A stretch of DNA of 64,000 bases from Hyphomicrobiales bacterium (lineage in GTDB: Bacteria; Pseudomonadota; Alphaproteobacteria; Rhizobiales; Rhizobiaceae), in NCBI GenBank assembly GCA_900473175.1, contig UCKM01000019.1, forward strand, positions 84,049-148,048. The letters are read 5' to 3'. Below the pieces are notes generated by a model. That model saw nothing but the letters and a program-made list of their open reading frames with translations. It was not told the DNA's origin and ran no database searches. Made by a program: the position numbers and the translations under genes. Within the stretch, counting starts at the first letter, position 1; every line of letters begins with the position of its first letter. Positions 39,128 to 48,474 of the stretch are shown in pieces.

Positions 39128-39307
39128 CGTATTCTCCAATTAATAAATTTCGCCATATGTCACGGCCTGGTGGGCCATCATAGGGAAGTCTTTTGACAGA
39201 TTAATAGCAATCGTCTTGAAATCGTAATCAGGATGATACAAACCCTAATGAAAGAGAAGTCAATTGCGCAGTGCGCGCGTTGAGTTGCGAGTTTGCAGGA
39301 GCGAAAT

Positions 39308-39553
39308 ATGGCTGGACACAGTATCCCTCATTTCCAGAACAGCGCTGGACATGCAACGATCACCATCGGTGTGAAGGAGTTCATGTGCGTTGGGGCTAAT
39401 CCGCCATTCGACCATCCCCACGTGTTCCTCGACCTTGGCGATGATAGCGAGAAGGTCTGCCCCTATTGCTCGACGCTCTATCGCTATGATCCCTCGCTTG
39501 CGGCCGACGTCACCGTTCCGGCAGACTGCATTTATGTGGACAGGGCCGCTTGA
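39308..39553 (+). CDS. Zinc-finger (CHCC) protein related to NDUFS6
   Basis: The 81-residue protein ends in a zinc-binding motif: FMCVGANPPFDHPHVFLDLG with Cys and His ligands, then EKVCPYCSTLYRYDP with the CxxC pair. It belongs to the zf-CHCC family, the bacterial relatives of the accessory complex I subunit NDUFS6. ATG 39308 follows GCAGGAGCG. The start of the downstream monooxygenase overlaps its stop by four bases (TTGA, 39550-39553). Confidence 0.85.
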   Translation: MAGHSIPHFQNSAGHATITIGVKEFMCVGANPPFDHPHVFLDLGDDSEKVCPYCSTLYRYDPSLAADVTVPADCIYVDRAA

Positions 39554-40824
39554 AAGCAGCGCTTATCGATCTGAAGACAGAACGAAACAGGCGAATTCCC
39601 AATCCTGATCAGATCATTATCGCGGGTGCCGGTATTGCTGGTCTTGCGCTTGCCCTGGCCTTGAGCGAAAAGGGCTTTTCCGTCCAGATATTCGAGAAAA
39701 GCGCAACGCTGGCAGAAATTGGCGCCGGATTGCAGGTGTCACCCAATGCGACGCGCTTGCTCGCCAGGCTGGGCGTTCTCGAGCGATTGAAATACGCATC
39801 GGTCGAGCCGCAAGCCATCTGCTTGCAGGACGGGACGAGCGGTGAAAAACTGCTGCACCTGCCCATCGGTAATGCGGCCAAGGAGCGGTGGGGCGCGCCC
39901 TATCTTGTCTGCCACCGCGCCGATTTGCAGAACGCACTGCTCACCGAAGCACGCAGCCGTTCCAACATCGCCGTCCAGCTGCAGTCGACAGTGACCCATC
40001 ATAAGGGCGACAGCGAGGGCGTGCTCGTACGCGTGCAATACCACGACCGCATCGAGGAACACCGGGGAGCATTGCTCGTCGGAGCCGATGGCGTCTGGTC
40101 GAACATGCGCACCGCCATGTCCGACGCGGAACGCGCCCGCTATACGGGCACGATTGCCTGGCGGTCATCGATCGCTGTCGATCAGTTGCCCGGATCCTTC
40201 AATGCACTCCTTCCGCAAGGGACTAATGTCGTTGCCTGGACCGGCGCCAACGCCCATCTGATCGCCTATCCGATCCGTTCGGGACAGATGATCAATTTCG
40301 TTGCTGTCGCGCTCGACCGGCAAAATGGCCGCCGCTGGGATGCGCCGACCAATCCGGAAAACGTCAGCCAGAACTTTATCCGGGAGTTCGCGTCCTGGCA
40401 CCAGGGCATACGTGACGTGATGCGTGCGGGCCGGCCATGGACACCCTGGCGCCTCTTCGAAATGAAGAAGTGCCGCTTCCATGTCGAGGACCGGGTAGTA
40501 CTTATCGGCGACGCGGCCCATGCAATGACGCCCTATGCGGCACAGGGCGCCGCCATGGCGATCGAGGACGGCTTTACCCTCGCGGAAGCCCTGACAATCG
40601 ACGCCGCCACGTGGCCTTCTGCCTTGGACGAGTTCAGCAAGGTGCGCACAAAGCGCATTGCCGCGGTGGCGCGGCGCGGCGCGCTCAACCATCTCGCCTA
40701 TCACGCCAAGGGGCCTATTGCGCTCGCCCGGAACATTGTGCTGCGCAAACGACCAGTCGACAAATTCGTCAAGGGTTTTGACTGGCTCTACGGATTTGAT
40801 GCAGGAAAACACATGGAAGGCTGA
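39550..40824 (+). CDS. FAD-dependent monooxygenase (aromatic hydroxylase type)
   Basis: The 424-residue flavoprotein shows the Rossmann FAD motif IIIAGAGIAGLALALALSEK. The second contacts are LLVGADGVWSNMRTA (DG motif) and VVLIGDAAHAMTPYAAQGAA (GD motif). It is most like salicylate- or 3-hydroxybenzoate-type hydroxylases, but the substrate cannot be inferred. The start is a TTG overlapping the stop of the zinc-finger gene. An internal ATG is not available before the FAD motif, so TTG use is likely. The unusual start suggests coupled translation with the zinc-finger gene. Confidence 0.88.
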   Translation: MKAALIDLKTERNRRIPNPDQIIIAGAGIAGLALALALSEKGFSVQIFEKSATLAEIGAGLQVSPNATRLLARLGVLERLKYASVEPQAICLQDGTSGEKLLHLPIGNAAKERWGAPYLVCHRADLQNALLTEARSRSNIAVQLQSTVTHHKGDSEGVLVRVQYHDRIEEHRGALLVGADGVWSNMRTAMSDAERARYTGTIAWRSSIAVDQLPGSFNALLPQGTNVVAWTGANAHLIAYPIRSGQMINFVAVALDRQNGRRWDAPTNPENVSQNFIREFASWHQGIRDVMRAGRPWTPWRLFEMKKCRFHVEDRVVLIGDAAHAMTPYAAQGAAMAIEDGFTLAEALTIDAATWPSALDEFSKVRTKRIAAVARRGALNHLAYHAKGPIALARNIVLRKRPVDKFVKGFDWLYGFDAGKHMEG

Positions 40825-40989
40825 TCACTTGGTGGGAGCGGCCCTTCGCTTCAATTCACGCGCAATCGCCTCGAGGCGCGCATCGGTTGCCCTGCGAAGA
40901 CGCGCTGCCTGGTAGCTGAGCAGACCGACGGTACCGACGCTGATCAATGTCAGCCAGAAGCCGAGGAGAATGGCTTCGTCCACGATCAT
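40825..40989 (-). CDS. Small single-pass membrane protein
   Basis: This 54-residue frame starts at an ATG that overlaps the stop of the upstream membrane gene (ATGA at 40986-40989). It has one hydrophobic helix (AILLGFWLTLISVGTVGLLS), then a basic, helical tail (ARLRRATDARLEAIARELKR). Its stop is one base from the monooxygenase stop on the other strand. No family is recognised. The overlap and good membrane-helix pattern support it as a real gene. Confidence 0.65.
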   Translation of the reverse strand: MIVDEAILLGFWLTLISVGTVGLLSYQAARLRRATDARLEAIARELKRRAAPTK

Positions 40990-41270
40990 CGCAGGCCCCG
41001 CACCAATATGACCCTGCCGATGATATGCAGTGCGCAGGAGAGGACGAGACTATAGCCGATGATCAGCGAATGGGTCACCCAGAAGGACTTGGTGGCGTCA
41101 TTGCTGGCGATGATGACGACCGGTCCCAAAAGCCCCGCCACCGCGATCGAAGTGGAGATTCGGTCAATAGCAGCCGCGCTATACCTCTGGAGATCGTTGT
41201 TGCGCAGCTTTTCGATTGCCGCCAATTCCAGCAATTGTTCGCTGGTAAGATTCTGAAAATCGTCGGCCAT
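40986..41270 (-). CDS. Small two-helix membrane protein
   Basis: The 94-residue product has a cytoplasmic N-terminal helix (LTSEQLLELAAIEKLRNNDL) and two hydrophobic helices (TSIAVAGLLGPVVIIASND and LIIGYSLVLSCALHIIGRVI). The ATG at 41268-41270 follows AGCAGGA and is preferred over 41309. The function is unknown. It overlaps the 54-residue gene by four bases, so the two small proteins are probably made together and may interact. Confidence 0.7.
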   Translation of the reverse strand: MADDFQNLTSEQLLELAAIEKLRNNDLQRYSAAAIDRISTSIAVAGLLGPVVIIASNDATKSFWVTHSLIIGYSLVLSCALHIIGRVILVRGLR

Positions 41271-41314
41271 GAGATAAATCCTGCTGAAAACGATTTCAAA
41301 AAAATGCATCTTAA

Positions 41315-41340
41315 AATCGGAGCGGCCGCGAGGCCGCTCC
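41315..41340 (-). terminator. Rho-independent terminator of the aap operon
   Basis: GGAGCGGCC-GCGA-GGCCGCTCC (41319-41340) forms a nine-pair perfect stem. On the minus strand it is followed by GATTTTAAG. It lies 29 bases after the aapP stop. Confidence 0.85.
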
Positions 41341-41369
41341 TGGCGTCCAATATCAAGCGTCCTTGAGCC

Positions 41370-42173
41370 CTAATGCAAAATCTGGCTGAGGAACAACTTG
41401 GTGCGCTCATGCTGCGGGTTGTCGAAGAATTCCGCTGGTGCGTTCTGTTCGACGATCTGACCCTGGTCCATGAAGATGACGCGGTTGGCCACCTGGCGGG
41501 CAAAACCCATCTCGTGGGTGACGCACACCATCGTCATGCCTTCCTCGGCAAGCTGGACCATCGTATCGAGCACTTCCTTGATCATTTCCGGGTCGAGCGC
41601 GGAGGTCGGTTCATCGAACAGCATGATGCGCGGGTTCATGCACAGCGAACGGGCAATCGCCACGCGTTGCTGCTGACCGCCTGAAAGCTGGCCCGGATAT
41701 TTGTTGGCCTGTTCGGGGATCTTGACGCGCTCGAGGAAGTGCATGGCCACCTCGTCGGCCTTCTTCTTCGGCATCTTGCGCACCCAGATCGGGGCCAGCG
41801 TGCAGTTTTCCAGAATCGTCAGATGCGGAAACAGATTGAAGTGCTGGAATACCATGCCGACTTCGCGGCGCACCTCGTCGATCTTCTTCAGGTCGTTGGT
41901 AAGCTCGATGCCGTCAACGACGATCTTGCCGCTCTGGTGCTCTTCGAGGCGGTTGACGCAGCGGATCATGGTGGACTTGCCCGAGCCGGAAGGACCGGCA
42001 ATGACGATGCGCTCACCGCGCATCACCTTGAGGTTGATGTCTTTCAGGACATGGAAGTCGCCATACCATTTGTTCATGTTGACGATGTCGACGGCGACAT
42101 CGGTCTTGGACACGTGCAAGAGCGAGCGATCGACGTGTATTTCGTTAGGATCAACAACGTTTTCGGTTGCCAT
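41370..42173 (-). CDS. aapP: General L-amino acid ABC transporter, ATP-binding protein
   Basis: The 267-residue ATPase powers the AapJQMP importer. Walker A is [20 protein letters not shown], the signature is [16 protein letters not shown], and Walker B is [15 protein letters not shown], followed by the switch His in [20 protein letters not shown]. The last gene of the aapJQMP operon, it begins 14 bases after aapM. Rhizobial Aap systems also export amino acids and are needed for nodulation and stress in some species. Confidence 0.95.
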   Translation of the reverse strand: MATENVVDPNEIHVDRSLLHVSKTDVAVDIVNMNKWYGDFHVLKDINLKVMRGERIVIAGPSGSGKSTMIRCVNRLEEHQSGKIVVDGIELTNDLKKIDEVRREVGMVFQHFNLFPHLTILENCTLAPIWVRKMPKKKADEVAMHFLERVKIPEQANKYPGQLSGGQQQRVAIARSLCMNPRIMLFDEPTSALDPEMIKEVLDTMVQLAEEGMTMVCVTHEMGFARQVANRVIFMDQGQIVEQNAPAEFFDNPQHERTKLFLSQILH

Positions 42174-42187
42174 GATATAAGTACTCC

Positions 42188-43342
42188 CTAGCGTTTATGT
42201 CCTGTATCGAGCCGCTTTTCCATGAAAATGGAATAACGCGACATGCCGAAACAGAAAATCCAGAAGACAAAGCCTGCGAAAATCAGGCCGGATATGGGTG
42301 TTTGCGGAGAGATCCAGTTCGCATCGGAGAAGTGCTGCTTCACCGTCCCGAGCAGATCGAACATGCTGATCACGGTCACGAGGCTTGTATCCTTGAACAG
42401 GCCAATGAACGTATTGACGATGCCTGGGATAACCAGCTTCAGCGCCTGAGGCAGGATGATCAGGCCGGTCCCCTGCCAATAACTTAGCCCCAGCGAGGCC
42501 GCACCTTCATATTGCCCCTTGGGTATGGCCTGCAGACCGCCACGCACCACCTCGGCCATATAGGCGGAAGCGAAAAGTGCCACACCGATCAACGCGCGCA
42601 GGAACTTGTCGAAGGTGACCCCGGGCGGCAGGAACAGGGGCAACATGTAGCTCGCCATGAACAGCACGGTAATGAGCGGAATGCCGCGGATCGTCTCGAT
42701 GAAGATGACGCAAAGCATCTTGATAATCGGCATTTTCGAGCGGCGCCCAAGCGCCAGCACGATACCGAGCGGCAGCGATACCGCAATGCCGACAAAGGAA
42801 AGCGTCAGGGTGACGAGCAATCCACCCCAATTGGCGGTCTCGACATATGAAAGGCCGAACCAGCCGCCAACCAGCAGGAAAAACGCGATAATCGGAAAAA
42901 TGAAGAAGAAGACGATTGCGTTCGCTACCTTGAAGGGCGCTTTGGGGATGAGGAGCGGCACGAGGAGGAGCACGAACAGGATCGCGACCAGATTGACGCG
43001 CCAGTGCTGGTCCATCGGATAGGGGCCATACATGAACTGGTTGAAATTAGCGTTCACATACGCCCAGCAAGCGCCGGACCAGCCTTCCGGCTGGATACCG
43101 CCTTGCCCCACAGTCGAGCAAACCGACCTGTCGGGGCCGGACCAGACGGCATTGATGAACAGCCATTTGATCAGGCCGGGCAGGAACCAAATCAGCAGCA
43201 GAATGGCGAATATGGTGAGTGCCGAATCAACCGGCGTGGCAAAGAGGTTGGTGCGTATCCACCGAACGATACCCCTCTCCCCAAGCGGCGGAGTCTGGCC
43301 CTGGAGCATTTCGGTGCGCACGAAGCTGAGATTGTTATCCAT
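42188..43342 (-). CDS. aapM: General L-amino acid ABC transporter, permease AapM
   Basis: The 384-residue permease is longer than average owing to an N-terminal extension typical of AapM, beginning [20 protein letters not shown]. About eight membrane helices are visible, and the permease EAA loop region is [20 protein letters not shown]. The ATG at 43340-43342, two bases after the aapQ stop, is preferred. A frame that stays open to 43921 overlaps aapQ and is not real. Confidence 0.93.
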   Translation of the reverse strand: MDNNLSFVRTEMLQGQTPPLGERGIVRWIRTNLFATPVDSALTIFAILLLIWFLPGLIKWLFINAVWSGPDRSVCSTVGQGGIQPEGWSGACWAYVNANFNQFMYGPYPMDQHWRVNLVAILFVLLLVPLLIPKAPFKVANAIVFFFIFPIIAFFLLVGGWFGLSYVETANWGGLLVTLTLSFVGIAVSLPLGIVLALGRRSKMPIIKMLCVIFIETIRGIPLITVLFMASYMLPLFLPPGVTFDKFLRALIGVALFASAYMAEVVRGGLQAIPKGQYEGAASLGLSYWQGTGLIILPQALKLVIPGIVNTFIGLFKDTSLVTVISMFDLLGTVKQHFSDANWISPQTPISGLIFAGFVFWIFCFGMSRYSIFMEKRLDTGHKR

Positions 43343-43344
43343 GA

Positions 43345-44541
43345 TCAGCGCTCCACCAGGGCCATTTTGGCATTGAACCAGTTCATGAAGATGGATGTCA
43401 GCACGCTGATGCTCAGGTAGACGACCATCCAGATGGCGACCACCTCGATCGAGCGGCCGGTCTGGTTGAGAATTGTACCGCCGACCGCGACGAGATCGGG
43501 ATAGCCAACCGCGACCGCGAGGGACGAGTTCTTTGTCAGGTTCAGATACTGGCTGGTCAGCGGCGGGATGATGATGCGCATTGCCTGTGGTACAACCACC
43601 AGCCGTGTGGTCGGACCCGCACGCAGCCCAAGCGCATTGGCTGCCTCGGTCTGCCCCTTGCCCACACCACGAATACCGGCGCGGACGATCTCCGCAATGA
43701 ACGAACCAGTATAGAAAGATAGCGCAAGAAAGAGCGACATGAATTCCGGGCCAATCAGCGCGCCGCCCTTCAGATTGAATGAGCCAAGGACCGGATAGTC
43801 GAAAGACAGCGGAAAACCTTTGATCGCCAGGGCAAGCAATGGCAGGCCAATGATGAGGCCGAGCGACGTGATACCGACCGGAAACTGCTGTCCGGTCGCC
43901 ATTTGCCGCTTGGTGGCCCAACGACGGACAAGGAGGGCACCGACGATGCCGGCGATGAGGCCAACGCCTGCAAGCCAGGCGCCATCAGCAAACACCGGCG
44001 CCGGGAAGAAGAAACCCCGATTGTTAAGGTAGGTGCCGAACGGCAGGGTAATGCTCTGCCGCGCCTGTGGCAAAACGGACAGAACTCCCAGATACCAGAA
44101 GAAAATAACCAGCAGAGGCGGAATATTGCGGAATACTTCCACATAGACTGTGCAAATCTTGCGAATGAGCCAGTTGTGCGAGAGACGGCCTATACCGATA
44201 ATGAAGCCAATCATCGTTGCCGTAATGATGCCGGCAACAGCAACCGTCAGCGTATTGAGGATACCGACCCACAAGGCCGTGATATAGGTGGAATCGCTCG
44301 TATATCTCAGGAAAGGACTGCTGCTGATATCGAAGCCGGAACGCCCATCGAGAAAGCCGAATCCGGATGCAAGATGCGCACGCTGCAGATTGGCAACCGT
44401 ATTGTGGACGATCCAGTAGATCAGACCTGTCAGTACAAGGACGGTTATGGTCTGGAATATATAACCGCGAAATTTCGGATCGTATAAAAGCGATGCCTTG
44501 GCGCTGCTTCTACCGACAGGCGTGATATCCTGCGATGCCAT
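43345..44541 (-). CDS. aapQ: General L-amino acid ABC transporter, permease AapQ
   Basis: The 398-residue permease has about eight helices. The cytoplasmic EAA loop is [20 protein letters not shown]. The segment [20 protein letters not shown] is strongly conserved in AapQ. The ATG at 44539-44541 has GAGGGG upstream. An ATG at 44556 is five codons earlier. The pairing with AapM gives the heterodimeric membrane part of the importer. Confidence 0.94.
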   Translation of the reverse strand: MASQDITPVGRSSAKASLLYDPKFRGYIFQTITVLVLTGLIYWIVHNTVANLQRAHLASGFGFLDGRSGFDISSSPFLRYTSDSTYITALWVGILNTLTVAVAGIITATMIGFIIGIGRLSHNWLIRKICTVYVEVFRNIPPLLVIFFWYLGVLSVLPQARQSITLPFGTYLNNRGFFFPAPVFADGAWLAGVGLIAGIVGALLVRRWATKRQMATGQQFPVGITSLGLIIGLPLLALAIKGFPLSFDYPVLGSFNLKGGALIGPEFMSLFLALSFYTGSFIAEIVRAGIRGVGKGQTEAANALGLRAGPTTRLVVVPQAMRIIIPPLTSQYLNLTKNSSLAVAVGYPDLVAVGGTILNQTGRSIEVVAIWMVVYLSISVLTSIFMNWFNAKMALVER

Positions 44542-44605
44542 TGACCCCTCGTTCATTCAAACGTTTGTTTTTATTATTTTTTTTCTTCAATTATGTATTT
44601 CAATC

Positions 44606-44635
44606 ATGGATGAGGAGAAATGCCCCCTCATCCAT
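44606..44635 (-). terminator. Intercistronic stem-loop between aapJ and aapQ
   Basis: ATGGATGAGG at 44606-44615 pairs with CCTCATCCAT at 44626-44635, a ten-pair perfect stem directly after the aapJ stop. It is followed on the minus strand by an A/T-rich run, so it may partly terminate transcription or protect the 3' end. Either way, more binding protein than permease would be made, as is common in ABC operons. Confidence 0.75.
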
Positions 44636-44654
44636 AGTATCTGAGCCAGTACGA

Positions 44655-45683
44655 TCAGCGGATCGGCATGGCGTACTGCAGACCGCCCTTGCTCCATTGC
44701 GCATTGATGCCACGGGCAATCTTGAACGGGCTTCCCGAGCCGATATTGTTCTCGAAAACCTCGCCGTAATTGCCGACAGCCTTGACGATGTTGACAACCC
44801 AATCGTTCGTCAGGCCAAGATCCGTGCCAAGCTTGGTATTTGCTTCCTGGCCGAGAACGCGCTTGATTTCCGTGTTGTCGCTCTTTGTCATCTCCTCGAC
44901 ATTGGCCTTGGTGATGCCAAGTTCCTCCGCGGTCAACAGGGCGTAGTGAGTCCACCGGATGATATCGGCCCATTGGGCATCGCCCTGACGCACAACCGGT
45001 CCAAGCGGCTCCTTCGAGATGATTTCAGGCAGAACGACGTGATCGTCCGGCGCAGTCAGTGCCAGCCGGTAGGCATAAAGACCAGATTGATCGGTCGTAT
45101 AAACATCACAACGTCCGGAATCATAGGCGGCGTTGACCTCTTCAACCTTCTCAAACACAACCGGATTGTACTCCATCTTGTTCGACTTGAAGTAATCGGC
45201 AAGATTAAGTTCAGTCGTGGTACCCGACTGCACGCAAACGGATGCGCCAGACAACTGAAGGGCCGAATTGATGCCGGAGAGCTTCTTGGCATTGATCATG
45301 AAGCCCTGGCCGTCATAATAATTCACGCCAGTAAAATCGAAACCTTGGGTATCGCGGCTCAGTGTCCACGTGGTGTTGCGGATGAGCACGTCAATTTCGC
45401 CGGACTGGAGAGCCGGAAGACGATCCTTCGCCGACAGCGGGGTGAACTTTACCTTGGTTGGATCACCAAAAACGGCAGCGGCGACAGCGCGGCAATAGTC
45501 GACGTCGAAGCCTGACCATTCGCCCTTATCGTTCGGCGCAGCAAAGCCTGGTAGGCCCGTGTTGACGCCGCACTGCAGGAACCCCTTTTTCTTGACGTCC
45601 TCCAGCGTGGTGGCCGAGGCTGCGTTCGCCAGGAGAACCAGCGCCGAAACAGCAAGCGCGCCCTTCAAAACAAGATTTTTCAT
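44655..45683 (-). CDS. aapJ: General L-amino acid ABC transporter, periplasmic binding protein AapJ
   Basis: The 342-residue precursor has a Sec signal (LKGALAVSALVLLANAASA) cleaved before TTLEDVKKKGFLQCG. The mature domain shows the family-3 solute-binding fold: VNTGLPGFAAPNDKGEWSGF, DVDYCRAVAAAVFGDPTKVK, and NTTWTLSRDTQGFDFTGVNY. It is the first gene of the operon, behind a 208-base upstream region. It is expected to bind a broad range of L-amino acids. Confidence 0.96.
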   Translation of the reverse strand: MKNLVLKGALAVSALVLLANAASATTLEDVKKKGFLQCGVNTGLPGFAAPNDKGEWSGFDVDYCRAVAAAVFGDPTKVKFTPLSAKDRLPALQSGEIDVLIRNTTWTLSRDTQGFDFTGVNYYDGQGFMINAKKLSGINSALQLSGASVCVQSGTTTELNLADYFKSNKMEYNPVVFEKVEEVNAAYDSGRCDVYTTDQSGLYAYRLALTAPDDHVVLPEIISKEPLGPVVRQGDAQWADIIRWTHYALLTAEELGITKANVEEMTKSDNTEIKRVLGQEANTKLGTDLGLTNDWVVNIVKAVGNYGEVFENNIGSGSPFKIARGINAQWSKGGLQYAMPIR

Positions 45684-45796
45684 AACAAGTGTACCCTTTG
45701 GTTGTTGCCCGTCGTTCCCAGAGCGGAAAACTCGATATTGGCAGGTAGCCCCCTCATCCCTAAAAAGGGTCCAATACCGCTCCCATTCTCCTCTGC

Positions 45797-45826
45797 ATCG
45801 AAGGGCATTCTGTCTCTTTGGTCAAG
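45797..45826 (-). promoter_or_regulatory. Weak promoter candidate upstream of aapJ
   Basis: On the minus strand CTTGAC (45821-45826) and TTCGAT (45797-45802) are spaced by 18 bases about 115 bases before aapJ. The -10 match is poor, so this is only a suggestion. Confidence 0.25.
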
Positions 45827-45891
45827 GGACAATCTTTGCTCAATATTATAGCAGGCAGGGACTTTCGGCTGCACATCGAATGATTTTTCGA

Positions 45892-46707
45892 TTATTCGTT
45901 GTTCAAATCCGCTTTTCGTTCCCAAAAATGATCGCGAAAGCGCAAAACCGGCCAGAATCGGGTGCCCTCGGAGACAAAGGCAGTGCGGCGGCCAGCCAGG
46001 AAACGGGCGAGCCCAACTGTAAATAGAAAGCCGACACTGTAGCCGGCGACCACGTCCGTCGGATAATGTGCCTGGGCAATAATGCGGGTGAACGCGATGA
46101 ACATCGTTGCCAGGATAATGGCGACACGCCAGCGCGGAAACCACAGCGCAAGGACGGCGCCGACCGCGCCCATTGTGGTGGAGTGACCGGATGGGAAGCT
46201 GGCGAAATTATACCCCGCCTCGAACGGTGAAAAGCTGTTGGGTCCGAGCGTATCTATGAATTTCGGTCTGGCGCGACCGATCAGGAATTTGGCGATATTG
46301 GTTATGATGCCCGAAAGTGCGATCGCCCAAAAGGCAAAGGTTGCTTGCGCGTAAATCAGTCCGAGCTGCGCCCTTCGGGTCCGCGCAAGACTTTTCCAGT
46401 CGATACCGATCAGGCAGACGCCTATGACAAAGGCCGGAACAAGATACCATTGCGACAGGCCGATATCGGTGAGGTGGCGCGTTTCGCGCAACGGACCGTG
46501 GCCTGACAAGGTGCGCGACAGGAATTCGTCATAGGGATGGAGGAGCAAGATGGCAAAGAAGATCAGCACAGCGGCCATGGTCATGGCATTCGTCCACGCC
46601 GGCGGCGTCGCCGGGTAGGCGGGCGCATTCATGCGCGCCAGGAAACGAACGATGGTATGACCAGCCCTGCCGAGGGCCGATCGCCTGGAACGCACATCCT
46701 CCGTCAT
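45892..46707 (-). CDS. PAP2-family membrane phosphatase
   Basis: The 271-residue integral membrane protein has six helices and the three catalytic PAP2 motifs: KFLIGRARP, FASFPSGHSTTMGAVG with the catalytic His, and FTRIIAQAHYPTDVVAGY. It probably removes phosphate from a lipid substrate (phosphatidate or an isoprenyl pyrophosphate). The ATG at 46705-46707 is preferred over a TTG at 46779. It lies between aapJ and metC and is transcribed away from metC. Confidence 0.9.
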   Translation of the reverse strand: MTEDVRSRRSALGRAGHTIVRFLARMNAPAYPATPPAWTNAMTMAAVLIFFAILLLHPYDEFLSRTLSGHGPLRETRHLTDIGLSQWYLVPAFVIGVCLIGIDWKSLARTRRAQLGLIYAQATFAFWAIALSGIITNIAKFLIGRARPKFIDTLGPNSFSPFEAGYNFASFPSGHSTTMGAVGAVLALWFPRWRVAIILATMFIAFTRIIAQAHYPTDVVAGYSVGFLFTVGLARFLAGRRTAFVSEGTRFWPVLRFRDHFWERKADLNNE

Positions 46708-46796
46708 CTTGATGTTCCGAAGCCTCTCCTGTTGCAACCGGCACGCTGCCGCATTATCGACTTCTACCGAAGCATACAAGATGTGGAGACGATCTC

Positions 46797-47972
46797 ATGG
46801 ATAAGCAACCGGGCAAGTCGGCAGAGCTGGGCATCAATACCAGGCTCGCCCATAGCGGTTATGACCCGCGCGACTATCACGGTTTCGTCAACCCGCCCGT
46901 TGTCCATGCGTCGACGGTGCTCTTTCCCGATGCCGAGACCATGGCCAGCCATAACCAGAAATACACCTACGCGACCCATGGCACGCCGACGACGGATGCG
47001 CTTTGCCGCGCCATAGACGAGCTGGAAGGCTCGGCTGGAACGCTGCTCGTGCCCTCAGGTCTCGTTGCCGTGACCCTCCCGCTCCTTGCCTATCTTGCTC
47101 CGGGCGATCACCTTTTGATGGTCGATTGCTGCTATGGTAACACGCGACACTTCTGCAATACGATGTTGAAGCAGTTTGGCGTCGAGGTGGAATATTACGA
47201 TCCGCTCGTTGGCGCCGGTATCGAAAAGCTGATCAGGCCCAATACCCGGGTCGTCTTCACGGAATCACCCGGGTCCAATACTTTCGAAGTGCAGGATATT
47301 CCGGCGATCGTCGAAAAGGCCCATGCTGCCGGCGCTATCGTCATGATGGACAATACGTGGGCAACCCCGATCTATTTCAGGGCGCTCGACTATGGCGTGG
47401 ACATTACGATCCACGCGGCGACAAAATATCCTTCCGGCCACTCGGATATCCTCATGGGGACAATCTCGGCCACCGAAAAGTGCTTCAAGAAGCTCGATGC
47501 AGCCTATACGGCACTCGGGCTTTGCGTGAGCGGCGATGATGCATACCAGATCTTGCGCGGGTTGCGCACGATGGGCGTTCGTATGGAGCGGCATGCGAAG
47601 AGCGCGCTCGAGATTGCAGCTTGGCTGGAAGGGCAGCAGGGCGTAGTCGAAGTTCTTCATCCCGGCCTTGGGAGTCATGCCGGCCATGCCCTGTGGAAGC
47701 GTGACTTCTCCGGTTGTGGCGGCGTGTTTTCCATTGTCATCGATGGCGGAGTGAAACAGGCGCATGCGTTCCTGAACGCACTCGAGATTTTCGGCCTCGG
47801 CTATTCCTGGGGCGGCTATGAAAGCCTGGCCTTGCACGTTCATCTAGGCGGCCGGGTCATCACCGGCCAGAACTATGCCGGACCGCTTATCCGACTGCAG
47901 ATCGGCCTTGAAGACACCGCCGACCTCATCGCAGACATCGAGAAGGGTCTCGCCGCAGCAAGAGCCGTTTGA
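46797..47972 (+). CDS. metC: Cystathionine beta-lyase (PLP-dependent Cys/Met metabolism enzyme)
   Basis: The 391-residue enzyme makes homocysteine from cystathionine. The family pattern is complete: LAHSGYDPRDYHGFVNPPVV, SHNQKYTYATHGTPTTDALC, VDCCYGNTRHFCNTMLKQFG, and the PLP-binding lysine in ITIHAATKYPSGHSDILMGT. The length is normal. Other Cys/Met enzymes (cystathionine gamma-synthase or lyase) share the fold. The motif order and GLGYSWGGYESLALH favour beta-lyase. It is divergent from the PAP2 gene. Confidence 0.9.
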   Translation: MDKQPGKSAELGINTRLAHSGYDPRDYHGFVNPPVVHASTVLFPDAETMASHNQKYTYATHGTPTTDALCRAIDELEGSAGTLLVPSGLVAVTLPLLAYLAPGDHLLMVDCCYGNTRHFCNTMLKQFGVEVEYYDPLVGAGIEKLIRPNTRVVFTESPGSNTFEVQDIPAIVEKAHAAGAIVMMDNTWATPIYFRALDYGVDITIHAATKYPSGHSDILMGTISATEKCFKKLDAAYTALGLCVSGDDAYQILRGLRTMGVRMERHAKSALEIAAWLEGQQGVVEVLHPGLGSHAGHALWKRDFSGCGGVFSIVIDGGVKQAHAFLNALEIFGLGYSWGGYESLALHVHLGGRVITGQNYAGPLIRLQIGLEDTADLIADIEKGLAAARAV

Positions 47973-48028
47973 GATGGATAAAAAGATGGTGATTTCAACT
48001 CGTGCTCCGCGCTTGCTATGAAGAGCAA

Positions 48029-48388
48029 ATGAACAGGTTCGCTGCAATCCTTGTGCTTCTGACAGCACTCTCCATCGGCTGGGTGCCAGTGTTTGCCGCG
48101 CCTGCCCGGCTGGCCGCGGATCTGGCAACGGATCACGTCTCGGCGACGATGCCGGCACCGACGCCTGTCCATATGCATCACGCCAACGTCTGTACCGAAC
48201 AGAACGAGCACTGTGCTCAAGGCGCAAAGGCCCTCCATCCGGCGGTTTGTGCGGCCTGTATTGGCGTGCCGGCATTCACGCTTCTCGTTTCGGTCGCCGA
48301 CAGGCCGAAAACCATCATCCCCCGCGGCGAGGAACTGCCGCTCGTAGCACAGGCTCCTGCCCCGCTGCCCCGTCCGCCGCGGCCTTGA
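48029..48388 (+). CDS. Small secreted Cys/His-rich protein, possible metal handling
   Basis: The 119-residue precursor has a Sec signal (RFAAILVLLTALSIGWVPVFA), and the mature part clusters His and Cys: VHMHHANVCTEQNEHCAQGA, then HPAVCAACIGVPAF. This Cys/His richness and the linkage to a DUF305 gene suggest a role in copper or another metal at the periphery. No family is recognised with confidence. The ATG at 48029 is chosen. An earlier start at 48002 is possible. Confidence 0.6.
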   Translation: MNRFAAILVLLTALSIGWVPVFAAPARLAADLATDHVSATMPAPTPVHMHHANVCTEQNEHCAQGAKALHPAVCAACIGVPAFTLLVSVADRPKTIIPRGEELPLVAQAPAPLPRPPRP

Positions 48389-48474
48389 ACGATTTGGCAT
48401 TATTCGTTCTTGCGCGCAGGCGGTCGGGCCGCAGCCTGTGCTTGATTTGATTGGCCCATGGAAAGTTCAAGACA

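Noticed and set aside
42188-43921. 577-codon frame including aapM
   Set aside because: The upstream part overlaps aapQ. Homology and the MDNNLSF start place aapM at 42188-43342.
46708-46796. SAM-II riboswitch before metC
   Set aside because: The 89-base gap has no recognisable SAM-II core.
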